This document shows, piece after piece, positions 33,380 through 45,036 of a stretch of DNA of 64,000 nt. Both the position numbers and the translations under genes were made by a program. Position 1 is the first letter of the stretch. Each line of letters opens with the position of its first letter. A model generated the notes under the pieces. It was not told where the DNA came from. It was given only the letters and a program-made list of their open reading frames with translations, and ran no database searches. The DNA comes from Vandiemenella viatica (lineage: Eukaryota > Arthropoda > Insecta > Orthoptera > Morabidae): positions 170,731,121 through 170,795,120 of the forward strand of contig CM061919.1 of NCBI GenBank assembly GCA_031002005.1, written 5' to 3'.

Positions 33380-35031
33380 CAGGGTATTTAAAAAAGGACT
33401 TTACAACTTTGAAATTTTATATAAATTTTATGAGACAAGTTATAGAGCTGGTTTTGGTGTTGTTTTAAAGGAAAACACTTCAAGTTTTTTTACATTAAAC
33501 TAAAGATGTTCTATGTGGCTTCCGTTGGATATTCAGCAGACATCCCATCGGTAATCGATTTCTTCCCAGACTCGCACTAGCATTTCAGGTGTAACTTGCT
33601 CAGCAGAAGCGTAAATTCTTGCTCTAAGTTCAGGTAGAGTGGTCGGCAAAGGACATACGTACACCATATCTTTTATGAAACCCCAGAAGAAAAAATCTAG
33701 CGGTGTCAGGTCTGGGGTACGGGGGGGGGGGGGGGCATGCAATTGGCGCATCACGGCCAATCCATTGACCTGGAAAGCGGTCATTGAGAAAATCCCGGAC
33801 GTCAGTCAGATAGTGTGGTGGTGCGCCATCTTGCATAAAGAAAACATTTCGTTCTTGGTCATCCTCATCGATCTGTGGTATCAAAAATTGTTGCAACATA
33901 TCAAGGTACACTATCCCATTGATGGTTCTCTTGGGGGGAAAAAGGGGCCGTACATTTTCCTCTTGCTCAACGCACAATAAACTTTCACTTTAGGGCTATC
34001 ACGAACATGTTGCAATGTTTCATGTGGATTTTCACTGCCCAAAATCCTACAGTTATGTGTGTTAACCTTGCCACTTAAGTGAAAAGTTGTCAGAAAAGAT
34101 GTCAAAAGATTATGTTGTCCAAGAAATGTTCATCATCCACTCGATTCAACATATCCACACAGAAGTTCCTATGTGTAATCTTATCAGTGTAATTGCTTGT
34201 AAAAGCGAATATCGGTATGGTTTCAAATGCAAACGTTTTCTCAACACACGCCAAACTGTCTTATGTGGGACTTGCAGCTCGAGATGCACGCCTGGTCGAT
34301 TTCGTAGGGCTGTTGACAAAACTTTTTCTGACTTGCTCAACGACCTCTATAAGGAAACGAAGATTCCTCACTTTGATTATACATTTATATTCTTTAAAGT
34401 ATGATCTGTGCCTGTTATACAGTTCTTATTTGAGAAGAGTTATTAGCAACTCTGACGTGTCTGTTGGGGATTGAGCATGTGTGGTGGTTTGGGTTGCCAA
34501 GCAGTTTTTGATGGCAGAGAGAAGAGAGATTCTGCTGGAAGAAAATATCGTTATATTGTTATTTGGAGTTAGTGTGAGGTATTCAGTATGAAGATATGAA
34601 AAATAAACGTTTTTACTGAATATATAATTTATTAAAATAAGAAATCTTATACCTCGTCAGATGTGCTTGGAGGACCTGAGGATTTATGTTTTACTGAGCA
34701 CCCTGTTTCTACAAAACATCTATGCCACTCATAAATTGTAGGCCTACTAGGAGGATCTTTAGCGTAATTGGTACGAAAATTAAGCTGAACCGTTGTCGCA
34801 GACTTCGATTCTTCAAACCAAAACGCACAGCTAGCACGCTCGGGTCCAGTGAAGGCAGCCATCTTTAACGTAACTGCCGCTAGCGCTTGTGCGGCGCGAT
34901 TAGGCACTAGTGGACTACGCGAGTCAAAACTTGAAGTGTTTTCCTTTAAAACACCAAAACCAGCTCTGTACCTCGTTTCACAAAATTTATATGAATTTTC
35001 AAAGTTGTAAAGTCCGTTTTGAAACACACTG
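33380..35031 (-). mobile_element. Mariner-like element with long TIRs
   Basis: The element is 1,652 bp and flanked by TA at 33378-33379 and 35032-35033. The terminal inverted repeats are about 105 bp. Read inward, they start CAGGGTATTTAAAAAAGG and CAGTGTGTTTCAAAACGG and share 'actttacaactttgaa', 'gctggttttggtgtt' and 'aaaggaaaacacttcaag'. TA duplication and transposase motifs place it in the Tc1/mariner superfamily. Confidence 0.9.
33533..35027 (-). pseudogene. Mariner-like transposase, broken
   Basis: From the 5' end (35027 down): an HTH domain with 'CAFWFEESKSATTVQ', 'YEWHRCFVETGCS' and 'HKSSGPPSTSDEV', typical of insect mariner-like DUF4817-type proteins. A 303-bp interruption follows. 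It resumes at about 34342 with 'VEQVRKSF', then 'VPHKTVWRVLRKRLHLKPY', then 'VFFMQDGAPPHYL' (second catalytic Asp) and 'PDLTPLDFFFWGFI' (third Asp region). The frame changes at the C-run opposite 33721-33736 and elsewhere. The protein is not translatable as one frame. Confidence 0.85.
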
Positions 35032-35400
35032 TATATTAAGAATTACTTTGTTTTCTATGCTAATTGTATAGAAAGAGGTTTTAGGTCAAGACTGAATTGC
35101 CTAAAAGTATAACAATGGAAGCGTAGTCAACCATGTATTTTAATTAGATTCTGTATAACCCACTCAGACCTATACTAAACATTATGAAAAGCACCAACAC
35201 CTATAACAGTTTATTTTACAGGTCATTTTGGTTATAAAAAAAAAAAAAAAAAAATATTTAACATGTTTCTATTAAGAAATCTGACGATCTGGATAAGTAG
35301 TCATACCAATACATATATTAACTACTTGCTGTTCCAATAGGGCATATATGAGGATGGGAAAAAAATATCAGATTGAATTAACTTTATAAATAAGTGAATA

Positions 35401-35406
35401 TTTATT
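35401..35406 (-). terminator. VgR poly(A) signal
   Basis: AATAAA on the minus strand about 100 bases past the distal stop codon at 35507, at a normal 3' UTR distance. Confidence 0.5.
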
Positions 35407-35506
35407 AATTCCAAACTTTGTTACACTTAAAATTCAAATTTGAAAGCAGTAGCAATAAAAATCTTTAAATATGTAAATATTACATAATTATTTAATAATT
35501 TAATTA

Positions 35507-36096
35507 TTAGCACTCTTCACAAGGAAACCTTTCTTCATAGCCAGGTTCTGAAAAATCTGTATGAAATTTCACCAAAATCTTATGGAACAGGTTGCAAGAT
35601 ACTTTTATCTGTATCCTGAAACAAAAAGAAATTTGTATTTGAATATTCAAGTTAAAAAAATAAAATATATTTTCCCTTAAGAAGTAATTGGGGTGGGGGG
35701 AGGGGGGAATTACCTGTCGAGTCATGTGAAGTGGGTTTTCATACTCGTGTTCTCCTGGTGCAAGAGTTTGTGATGGAAGCTCCTCACACTCTGGCAAACC
35801 AAAACCTGGATTCTTAAATCTGAAACTGAAGAAAGAAAATCAAATATAAAGCATTCATAAGAAATCAAATGAGTTTAGCCTTACGATCAGATGTGTTACC
35901 TTATATTCTGAAATTCCTTATAATCAGTAATCCTTCGACGATAATAATAGAGGGTTAGTCCAACCAATACTACCAAGAAAAAGCCAATAGTCAGGCCAAT
36001 TGCCACAGATGAATCACCCGGTACAGGAGCTACACTGTCAGGTTTCCTATCATTATGCCCTTGACGTACTAAGGGAGGCAAAGGACTGGTTGAATC
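35507..36096 (-). other. VgR: VgR transmembrane helix and cytoplasmic tail
   Basis: Exon 34 encodes a short Ser/Pro-rich linker (little room for an O-glycosylated domain), a helix '[20 protein letters not shown]' at about 1674-1693, and the stop-transfer 'YYRRR'. Exon 35 carries 'FKNPGF' (about 1710-1715), an FxNPxF-type coated-pit signal, and a second 'YENPLH'. The last exon is uncertain: acceptor at 35616 gives a 12-codon end stopping at 35580; acceptor at 35609 gives 33 more residues stopping at 35507. Confidence 0.85.
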
Positions 36097-39000
36097 CTGA
36101 AATAGTAAGGTAGGTTTTATACTAGGTATTCCATTTCTTTTTCTTCAGAATGAGTATTTCAGCTATAGCCTCAGTGTGATAAATTTTAAATAAATCCAAG
36201 ACTTAAAAAACCCAACTTGCCTTATTCTTACAAGGAGCAGTCATGCCGACTATTTGTCCATCTGGACACAAGCATTTAGGGCCATGTGCATAAATTACAC
36301 AAAGATGTGTACATTTGTGACCTTCACAAACATTATTACCTTAAAAGAAAAAAAAAAAACTTTAGTAATATGGAACCATCTGCAAAATTCAGCAGTAGTA
36401 AAACAATACTACAGATTTACCTTTCAATTGACGAGACGTTTGCATAATTGTCAAATAGTTTGCATCATAAGCATTGATATGAAGGTTTTCACACTTGTGA
36501 GGATTTCCAAAAATCTCACATTTTGTAAGGATACCTGTACCCAGCATTAACCAATACAAACTATCTTCAAATAATACAAGTCTCAGAGGCTTCTTTACCT
36601 GCAAAAACAAACTACGGTTATCTCTCCCTTCTCAATCCCACATACAACACTTAGAAACCAAGACTCACCTGTGTTGTAAAGACTGCATGCCTCTTATCCC
36701 CCTCATAAGTAGTAGCCTCGATTATCTGTGCAGTCTGGTCAGCCCAATAAATCATTCCTCGTATTGGATCTACAGCAAGTCCACTGACATAACCAACTTT
36801 TGTTGGTACCAAAAGCTTTGCATTAGCACCAGAAAGATCTGCTCTGTGGATTGTACTGGCTGTCATATCAAACATTGAAACAGTTGTCTCAGTCCAGAAC
36901 AAGAATCTGAAAAAGAGGGAGCAGGGGGTAAAAAATGAAATGTATAAATGCCTCTTAGTTTATTCCTCACTCTCCCTTAAAGCTAAACATACCCTGATAG
37001 TGGGTCAACTGCTATATTGTTAATTTCATTTCCATATTCTCCATCCACAACTTTTGCACACAGTTTCACTTGCAAGTTGCACACCTGTAACATTCAAAGC
37101 AGTTATTTTATCATTCCACCAACATGGTAATAAACAACCCCTCAATACCAGCAACTTACTTTTATGAAGTGTTCATTTTCCCTGAATTCATCTACATAGT
37201 ACACATTATCAGTGATCCAGTCAACTGCTATCTCTGTAGGATTTCCTACACCTTCAAAGAAAGTTCTGTTGCCAGATGAAAGCGACTGGCTATAAATTGT
37301 ATTTGTTTGTTCTAGGGAGAAAAAAAAAAAAAAAAATAATAATAATAATAATAATTAGTACCAGTCCACAAGGGGGTGGAAATCACTATACAATAAAATA
37401 TTGCTCACTTGTGCTCCAGTAGATCGTGTTAGCCTTCGAATCTACATCCAAGCCTGTCACCTTGAGGAATGCATGCCTGTGTATCACATCAATATGGCCG
37501 AAGGATTGAGAGACTTTACGTATTTGCCCTCCTCCAGTTACAAACAAGTATTCCATGGGTGGACCTGTTATTCAAGAAATGAAATACAAGAAATAACATT
37601 TGTAAAAATGCAGTTTTTCCCCTTTCTATACTGCATATAAATATTCCCTAAATAATTGCACTCCCTCCTCTCCACCATTTCCTTCTCCCAGGATTAGGAT
37701 CCAACACACCTGTTGCCTTGCAGGAGTGTCTGTCCAGTCTAAGCACATATTCTGGCATACAAGAACACCTGTAGCTGCCTGGAATGTTAAAGCATACTTG
37801 AGAACAAACAGATTGGAAGCATTCATTGATGTCATGGCAGGTTTTTCCATCTGGCTGTAGCTCAAAGCCATCTGCACAAGAGCAGTGTGGTCCAGCTGGT
37901 GTCGGCAGACACTTGCCAGTACAAGGGTTTCCAGAACTGCAAGCCGTTTCTAAAAATAAGAAAATAGATTGGAAATCAAAAGAAGTTTGAGCAACTTTCT
38001 AGCTTATTTATTATACTAATAATCAACTTGCCACATTTGCCCCCTTCATCATGCCCATCTTCACAGTCTGTCACTCCATCACACACTTGCTGCCAGTTAA
38101 TACATTTTCCAGAAGAGCACACGAAACCATCACACGGTTTACCTAAAATACGTATCTCATCACTTTCAAAAACTGAGAAAAGAATGCAATGGAAAAGTAA
38201 ATTACATCAGAAGTCCTCACCTTCTGAATGAAGACACCTATTTGGATCTTCATCAGATCCATCACCACAGTCATCCACAGAGTCGCAGACCCAGGAGGAA
38301 GAAATACATTTCCCATTTTTGCACTCAAATTCTTGTGGATCACAGCCACAATCTCTTTCATCTTCTCCTTTAGGACAATCTGCATTGCCATCACACCTGA
38401 ATAATAAAAATTATAGCAAATTATAAAAGGTTACCATCTCCCCCCCCCCCTCCCAAAAAAAAGTTCCAACCTTAAGTTTATAGGAACACATTTATCTGCT
38501 GAGCAAACAAATTCATCTTCTGCACAAGTGACATTTATCTTAGGAGGAACTTTGCAATGTTTCTCATCAGATCCATCACCACAGTCATCAATCATGTTGC
38601 AGATCAGCTGGACATCTATACAGTGTCCATTAGAACAGGTGAAATCCAGCGATCTACATGTAGGAAGGGCTGCAATTATAAAAAGATGTTTACCCATTAG
38701 AATGTATTACCACACAATGCAATTGCAGCAAATTGCAATACCTTATTTTGGCCTACTTACGACAGCCTTTGTGTTCATCAGTTCCATCTGGACAACTTGG
38801 TTCACCATCACATTCCCAGCTAGCAGGAATACAAGCACCACAAGTGCAGCGAAATTCATTTGGTTTACAAGTCACTGGAAGTTTGAATGTATAAAGTTTA
38901 GTGGCCCATAGACATTTCAAAATTATATATAAAAAAATTAAAAAAAAGTTACCTTTATCACAGTCCACTTCATCTGAACCATCCTCACAATCTACCAAGA

Positions 39001-42000
39001 AGTCACACCTAGTGTGAGCATCAATACACTTTCCATCTTGACATTCAAATTCATTATCTAAGAGGAAAATGATTTAAATGAAAATTTTACCAAGAAATAA
39101 TTAAAAAATAATTTAAAAATTCAAAAATTATACCTGGGTCACAAGCAACATTTCCACAATGAAGTTCATCCGAACCATCTGCACACTGCACAATACCATC
39201 ACATTTTCCTTCGGAAAGAATGCATTGGCCATTGTTACACTTGAATTCATAATCTTTACAGGAAGCACAGTTTGTCTCATCGCTGCCACTTGGGCAATTT
39301 TTAACCCCGTCACACCTGAAGGCAGAAAAATGTAATTCTTAGCATTTGTTTTTTTTACTATACTGGATATTATTTTTGATCAAATGTAGTTTCAGACAGT
39401 TACCTCTGATGAAATGGTATGCAAATATTGTCATGATCACATTTAAATTCTTGCAATTTGCAAGAAATAAAAGCTCTGCAAGTCTTATTGTCTCTATCAA
39501 GGAAGTTTCCTTCTGGACAACCACAAACCTAAGAGGCATAAAAGGTAAACTGAAAAGACAATCCAGAACAAAAAAATAAAATAACATCAAACGATGTAGT
39601 CCACTTACTTGATTCTTTCCTCTCAATAGGCAAAGATGGCTGCATCCTCCATTACCAATATGGCAAGGATGGCTTGGAAGGAATTTCCCTTTGGCAACAG
39701 ATACCAGATGTATATTCTCCACATCATTTTCAAAATACGAAGTAATACCTAAAGCAATACAGGAAAATTAAATTTCTATCCAGTTTTCATTATACTATTT
39801 TACAATTGGGTAGTATAAGTCAACTTACTCAGCATTATTTTCTTTACTTTTGCATCGCCATAAAATTTGTTGGACCAATACAAGTTATGACTGCCCTCAA
39901 CAGTCCAGAATATGTCTTGTTCAAGTGTTGAAATGGACACAGGAGAGGCAGAAAGCCTTCTTGCATCATGATAATCAATACCTAAAAGTACAAAAGTGTT
40001 AGAAGATTCATAAATTCTTGTGCAATATGCACCGATACAATTAATTAGAACACTTGCCATCTGCAGCAACACTTCCAATAGTCCTTTTTCCTGAATCTGC
40101 ACAGAAGACTCTGTGCAATCCCTCATCATACCACAGCGATACCATTGGCCCACGGAGGTGGTTTTCAACTGCATGTATTCTTTGACCAAACCCATCCATG
40201 AACATTCTATCAATGTGAGCTCCATTATCGTAAATTGCTATAAACATATACCTTGAACAGAAAATTTACAATGAATAGGAAATATTCTATCAATTACACT
40301 GTCCACAGTAATACAACCATATCAGATTCATACCCTTCCTGAGGTACTACAGCAATATCCAAGAGTTGCTCAGAGCCAAAATGTCTAATCAAAACTGTGC
40401 GCTCCTTTGTAGTTAGGCTCATCACTTCAACAGTCCCAAGTTCAGAATCAGTCCAGTACAGATTGTTGCCATAAGGATCTGTGGCAGACAAGTCGCACAA
40501 AAGGCTTGGTAATTTTTGGTATTTTGTTATTAATTTTTTATTATTTTACACTATTAAGGTGTAAGTAGTATACTTTGACTTACCGAAGTCTAGGCCAGTT
40601 ATTTTACCAATGCCATACTCTACAAGAGGGTAGACCTTCAGTGTTGTCATTGACATGGTGAAGATTTTCTTCTTTTCTCCATCACTCATCACAAGCAAAT
40701 CTGAAATTTGCTAGTATTACAAACAAGTTTGAAATACTGCCAGTACAAAGATTTAAGCCAAATAACTCACCATCAACTGAACTGTACGTAACAGCATCAA
40801 TGTGTCCAACAGAATTTGCTACCATCATTGAATAAGACTGCTTTCCCAGTATTTGGTGTTCCACTCTTAGTATAATGTTCCCCACAGCAGCTATTAGCAG
40901 CTGTTTCTTGGCAACAGCTGTGGAGTAACAAATTATAAGCATCACACATAGAATTACAAGAAGGAATTATATAAGAATGCCTCATTACCTATGCACGTGT
41001 GTTTGTCTACCCCAAGTTCCTTGCCCTCTGGACAAGCACACGTGTAAGAAGATTGTGGGGCAAGCATGCAAATGTCACTACAGCCAGAATCACGACAGGG
41101 GTTAGACACCTGGAGGAGGGAGGAGAGAAAAAAAAATTAACCAATAGCTGATTGCAATAATATAAGATGGCAAGAGCAGATTGTACAGCTAGATTTAAAA
41201 AATAGGAACCAAGAGAAAATTTAGTCCAGTAGAAAAACATGCAGTTCACCCATTTCAGAACTATGCCGTTCCGACACTATACCAAACCAAAAACTTGCCT
41301 TGGGATGGAGAAAGGGATGGTAAATGGTGATGCCATAAATGTGGTTCTTCCTAGATCTGACCAAAGTTTTGTGATCCTTGCCAGTAAATTTGTGGCATGA
41401 GAGTATCTGACGACCATGCCAATCTGACCAGTATAAAGTGTTCTCAAACACAGCGATTGCATAAGGATGCTTCACAACATCTTGCAGAATGACCTGAAAC
41501 ATTCCATTTTATGCTAGAAATGGAAAACAAACTTAAAATATATTTAAAAAGAATTTACTAACCCTCCTATCAGAACCATCCAATTTCACAGATTCTATGG
41601 TTTGTAATTTTGCATCAACCCAGTAAAGACGTTCATTGCCGAAGTCTATAGCAATTCCATTTGGCCAGTGGACATCTGTCACAAAAGGCTTTGGTGATGA
41701 ACCATCCATCCCTGCTGTTGCTATCATTGGAAAGCCCCAGTCAGACCAAAACATTATCCTGCAAGTAAATACACGAAATTTCAGATTTTCAATGCTACAA
41801 TTTTTTTTATATTAAAAAGGAACTAAAAAATTACCCCTTATTTGCCATCAAAGCAATTCCTCTTGGTTTCTCCACATCTTCATTTACCAATACTGTGCAT
41901 TCATTGCCAGATTTAGTGCAGACACCAATGAAACTTTCTTCACCATCAGTAAAATAAATATTTCCAGTTATCATATCTATAGCAAGATCTTCTGGCAAGC

Positions 42001-44046
42001 TCAAGCCTGGAAATGGTAGAATTTTTTTTCCTTAGATGTATAAAATGGTGAAATATATCTGCATTTATGTGTAGAAACTGCACAATTGACTATACACTTA
42101 GATGACAAGCTTGTTACAATTTATAACTAGAATAACTTTTTTTAACCCAACAATTACTTTTAAGAAACTTACCCGACATAACAAGAACATCAACAATGCT
42201 ACCATCATCATTGCTCCTAACAATAGCCTCTTCTCCATCTCTGACACTTGTCCAATAGACAAATAAGCCATCATATGCTACACCTGCTATGTGTTTCTGA
42301 TCACTGGCAACCTCAATATAGATCTGAGAGCTCATGAAGTAAGCACGCACTTCAGTTTTTGTGGAGAACAAGAGAACAGCTTGTCCACCTGCAAATGGGG
42401 GGAAAAAAAATTAAAACCCATCTAATTTAAGGTAATTTTGGGTAGTGAAACCGTTTCTTACCCTCAGCAGAACACGTGTTATTATCACTCTGTAGCAAAT
42501 AGCCTTCATCACAATAGCATTCATAGCCTCCCTTCAAGTTCTTACATTTTTTGAGAACATATTCCATACATTTGGCATTCATCAATATCTGTAAAGTGAT
42601 TGAATTAAGTGTCAACATATCAAATATAAATTTTTCATTATGTATCTCTCCCTTCCCCCCCCCCCCTCCCCCCCATCAAACATTACCTGTGCAGTATTTG
42701 TCGTCAACGAGATTAAACCCCCTAGGACAGAGGCACAAAGGGCCAGTTGGCGTTGGTTGACATTTGAAACTACATCCACGAGACTGGCATTGCACTGCAC
42801 CTAAAAGGGGGGAAGAAAATAAAATTGCTGCACGACCAATTCCAACAATTTTCACCAAGTTGTTAAATTGTTCATACTTACTCTTCTGACACATAGGTCC
42901 TTCATCAGAGCCATCCAGGCAATGCTGTGTACCATCACAGACCTCTGCGAGCTCTATGCATCCAGTGCCATCGTGACAAGCAAACAATTTTTTCTCAAGC
43001 TTACACTCTTCAATGGCAGTCATGACTTGACCTGAAATACCAAGCATTAGTTTCAAATGTCTAACATAATTTGGAATGACACTAGGAATCTTTATAAATC
43101 TTACAGTCAAGTTCGTCACTGGCATCTCCACAATCGTCATTTCCATCACATCTCCATTCTTTTGGAATACAATGGTGGTTTGCACAAGTGAAGTCTTCAT
43201 GGCATGATATCTGCAAGTTCCAGTTAAGTAAATTACTGCTTAACTGACAAGCATAACAATAATAAAATAAAAAACCAACATCTTACCTTTGCTGTACATC
43301 CCAACACTTCATCACTTCCATCTTTACAGTCATTATTCCCATCACAAACCCATTCCCGAGGGATGCAAGAACCGTCAGTACACCTGAACTCTTCTTCGTT
43401 ACAGACACGTGCATTGAACTGGAAAGTAAAATTAAGTTAAGTTCTCATAGTTTAGAAACCAGTAATGTTTGCAGTAGTTTAAGGCAGCACTACCTGTTCT
43501 GTATTATTACAATCCTTTTCATCAGACCAGTCATCACAGTCATTTTCTCCATCACATCTAAAGAAGCTTACAATACATTTTCGATTATTGCATCTGAAGT
43601 GAAGTGGAGGCTTACATTTGTCGTCATCTAAAATTTAAAAACCGACAACAGTTAGTGCAAACAAATAACTACGTATCTTATTTTTTCCCCCTCTTATTGC
43701 CAGTGTTGAAAGTCTAAATCGCATGCTGCCCCCAAGAACTTATACACAAGCAATGAAAGCGTGCATACTTGGTATAACAAACTTACCACATCCTAGTTCG
43801 TCGCTAGAATCTGTGCAGTCCGCAACACCATCACAATGTTTTGTTTCACGGATACACGTGCCATCCTTGCAAACAAAGAATCCTGGTGGACATACAGCAA
43901 AAGCTGGGGGAAAAAAAACCTTGCTTATCCATGTACACAATTAAGAATATCCATTTGAGATTCAGATGCAGTGACTTACTGAATTCATTTAGAAGCAGAG
44001 CTATTGCCACACTCAGTAGCAACTGCCCTCCTGGACTACAGTGCAT
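35507..44046 (-). CDS. VgR: Vitellogenin receptor, 36 exons
   Basis: Oocyte LDLR-family receptor for vitellogenin uptake by clathrin endocytosis. Predicted exons (high to low): 44046-43980, 43903-43787, 43627-43494, 43418-43287, 43210-43105, 43031-42882, 42800-42687, 42588-42462, 42388-42173, 42006-41835, 41758-41563, 41493-41299, 41109-40989, 40917-40771, 40700-40584, 40478-40334, 40251-40058, 39981-39829, 39748-39609, 39528-39404, 39315-39134, 39057-38953, 38874-38761, 38669-38471, 38396-38221, 38142-38032, 37949-37710, 37564-37409, 37311-37160, 37084-36993, 36906-36669, 36598-36421, 36339-36221, 36096-35900, 35819-35714, and a last exon from 35615 or 35608. Phases agree at every junction apart from one extra base in exon 8. 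Protein length is about 1,756-1,777 residues, normal for insect VgR. Introns are short. The 5+8 LDLa pattern separates VgR from lipophorin receptors. The start is the first ATG after the TATA box, with A at -3. Confidence 0.93.
36221..37949 (-). other. VgR: VgR EGF-precursor domain 2
   Basis: Exons 27-33, residues about 1252-1643. EGF5 and calcium-type EGF6 ('[14 protein letters not shown]') share exon 27. A third propeller follows ('TIYWST', 'NVYYVDEF', 'FLFWTET', 'MIYWADQ', 'SLYWLML'), then EGF7 ('[20 protein letters not shown]'). Confidence 0.88.
37321..37356. repeat. A-run and (TAA)n in VgR intron 28
   Basis: About 16 A followed by (TAA)n within the intron between exons 28 and 29, just upstream of the exon 29 acceptor in gene orientation. 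Confidence 0.9.
38032..39528 (-). other. VgR: VgR ligand-binding domain 2: eight LDLa repeats
   Basis: Exons 20-26, residues about 932-1251. Eight repeats end in '[10 protein letters not shown]', '[10 protein letters not shown]', '[10 protein letters not shown]', '[11 protein letters not shown]', '[10 protein letters not shown]', '[10 protein letters not shown]', '[12 protein letters not shown]' and '[11 protein letters not shown]'. Some repeats are split by phase-2 introns, unlike cluster 1. Confidence 0.92.
39404..42800 (-). other. VgR: VgR EGF-precursor domain 1
   Basis: Exons 7-20, residues about 236-930. The order is EGF1 ('[13 protein letters not shown]'), calcium-type EGF2 (exon 8, carrying the frameshift), a first propeller with 'FVYWTS', 'NIYFTD', 'MFWSDWG', 'RLYWVD' and 'LYWSDWH', EGF3 ('[14 protein letters not shown]'), a second propeller with 'NLYWTD', 'VFCADSG', 'IFWTVEG' and 'NLYWSNK', then EGF4 ('[12 protein letters not shown]', '[14 protein letters not shown]'). 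YWTD propellers and EGFs drive ligand release at endosomal pH in this family. Confidence 0.88.
42882..43903 (-). other. VgR: VgR ligand-binding domain 1: five LDLa repeats
   Basis: Exons 2-6, one repeat per exon, residues about 23-235. Each shows the six-cysteine pattern and the calcium-binding acidic cluster: '[10 protein letters not shown]', '[10 protein letters not shown]', '[11 protein letters not shown]', '[10 protein letters not shown]', '[11 protein letters not shown]'. Five is the usual number for the first cluster of insect vitellogenin receptors. Confidence 0.92.
43980..44046 (-). other. VgR: VgR exon 1: start and signal peptide
   Basis: Codes for 22 residues, '[20 protein letters not shown]' plus EF, with a hydrophobic core fitting a signal peptide. 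It ends at a consensus GTAAGT donor in phase 1. No other ATG lies between the TATA box and this codon. The upstream in-frame extension starts only at TTG. Confidence 0.85.
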
Positions 44047-44138
44047 GGTTGCAATGTCAATTATCAGCCTGCAACAACAGCACAGCTTCAAAACTCGCAA
44101 TGAACAAGGTTCCGTAAAATAGTCACTGTACAAATGAA

Positions 44139-44146
44139 TTTATATA
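44139..44146 (-). promoter_or_regulatory. VgR TATA box
   Basis: TATATAAA on the minus strand. A start site about 30 bases downstream (near 44116) would give a 5' UTR of about 70 bases with no upstream ATG. Confidence 0.55.
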
Positions 44147-45036
44147 CGTGCTGCTCTGCAAAAAACTCTGAATGTACCATTGTCATATCCAAGAATTAAT
44201 GACAAACTACATGTACAGAAGGGCACGAACTGTTGTTCTTGGGAAGACAAAAACAATATGGTACCTTACTGTTATACAAAAGACCGTTTTACCCCTTATA
44301 TCTTTGTTTATTACAGTCAATTCTATGCATCACCTTCACGAGAAGGTGCATTGCTCTAACCTACAACCAAAGCCTGGATACATTTTTTTTAACAAATTGT
44401 TTGAAAATCAAATGTTACTGGCTTTCCTTCAGTTAGATGAAGTTTACATGTACCTGCGATGAAACAATTACCCCCAACATCCCCTTCCCTCCCAATTCAG
44501 CGCAACTAACGAAAACTTTGAGCAAATCATTGCATAGACTTCCGCGATTGTTACCAGTGTATTTTTTATCTCCCAATGGATTCCCACCATCACTATCTAG
44601 CAGTAAAACAATTTTTAAGCTCTTCGCATATCCGCAGTTTATGACAGTGAGCATAGCCACCGAAAGTGAGAATGAAGGAATACGAATTCTTGAACAATGG
44701 GTATAGCTTTGTCGCGAGCAACAAGGCAATCTCAGGACAGTACCATCAGAAGAGACTTACGGACAAGCCAATGACCGTTACCCAGCCAGCTTCCTGAATT
44801 TTATAACATTCGCAGACTTTTTTGGGGGGGGGGGAAATCAGCTGTTCGGGAGGTTCTCCCTTCCTCCTCCCGCCCCCCCATTTACTTCCGGAAAAACTAC
44901 AGCCGAGTGGTTATCAGATACCCTGCAGTTGTGTCTAGGCAACTGGCACAGAGGGGACACCACACAGAAAATGCCAACTTTAAAAATAAAGTCAGCAAAT
45001 CAGCTATACCATTGCATTCTGCCAACAAAAGGCCGA

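Noticed and set aside
41221..41502. Exon 12 of VgR extended to a stop with no splice
   Set aside because: The extension after 'HPK' loses all similarity to the family, and a GCAAGT donor at the same point gives the correct phase for EGF3.
42676..43200. A 174-codon minus frame read as one exon
   Set aside because: It reads through two VgR introns. Splice sites, LDLa/EGF boundaries and phases show that it is exons 5, 6 and 7.
35507..44046. Lipophorin receptor or LRP1/megalin instead of VgR
   Set aside because: Lipophorin receptors have a single LDLa cluster and one EGF-precursor domain. LRP1 and megalin are far longer. The 5+8 LDLa layout and about 1,760 residues fit insect VgR.
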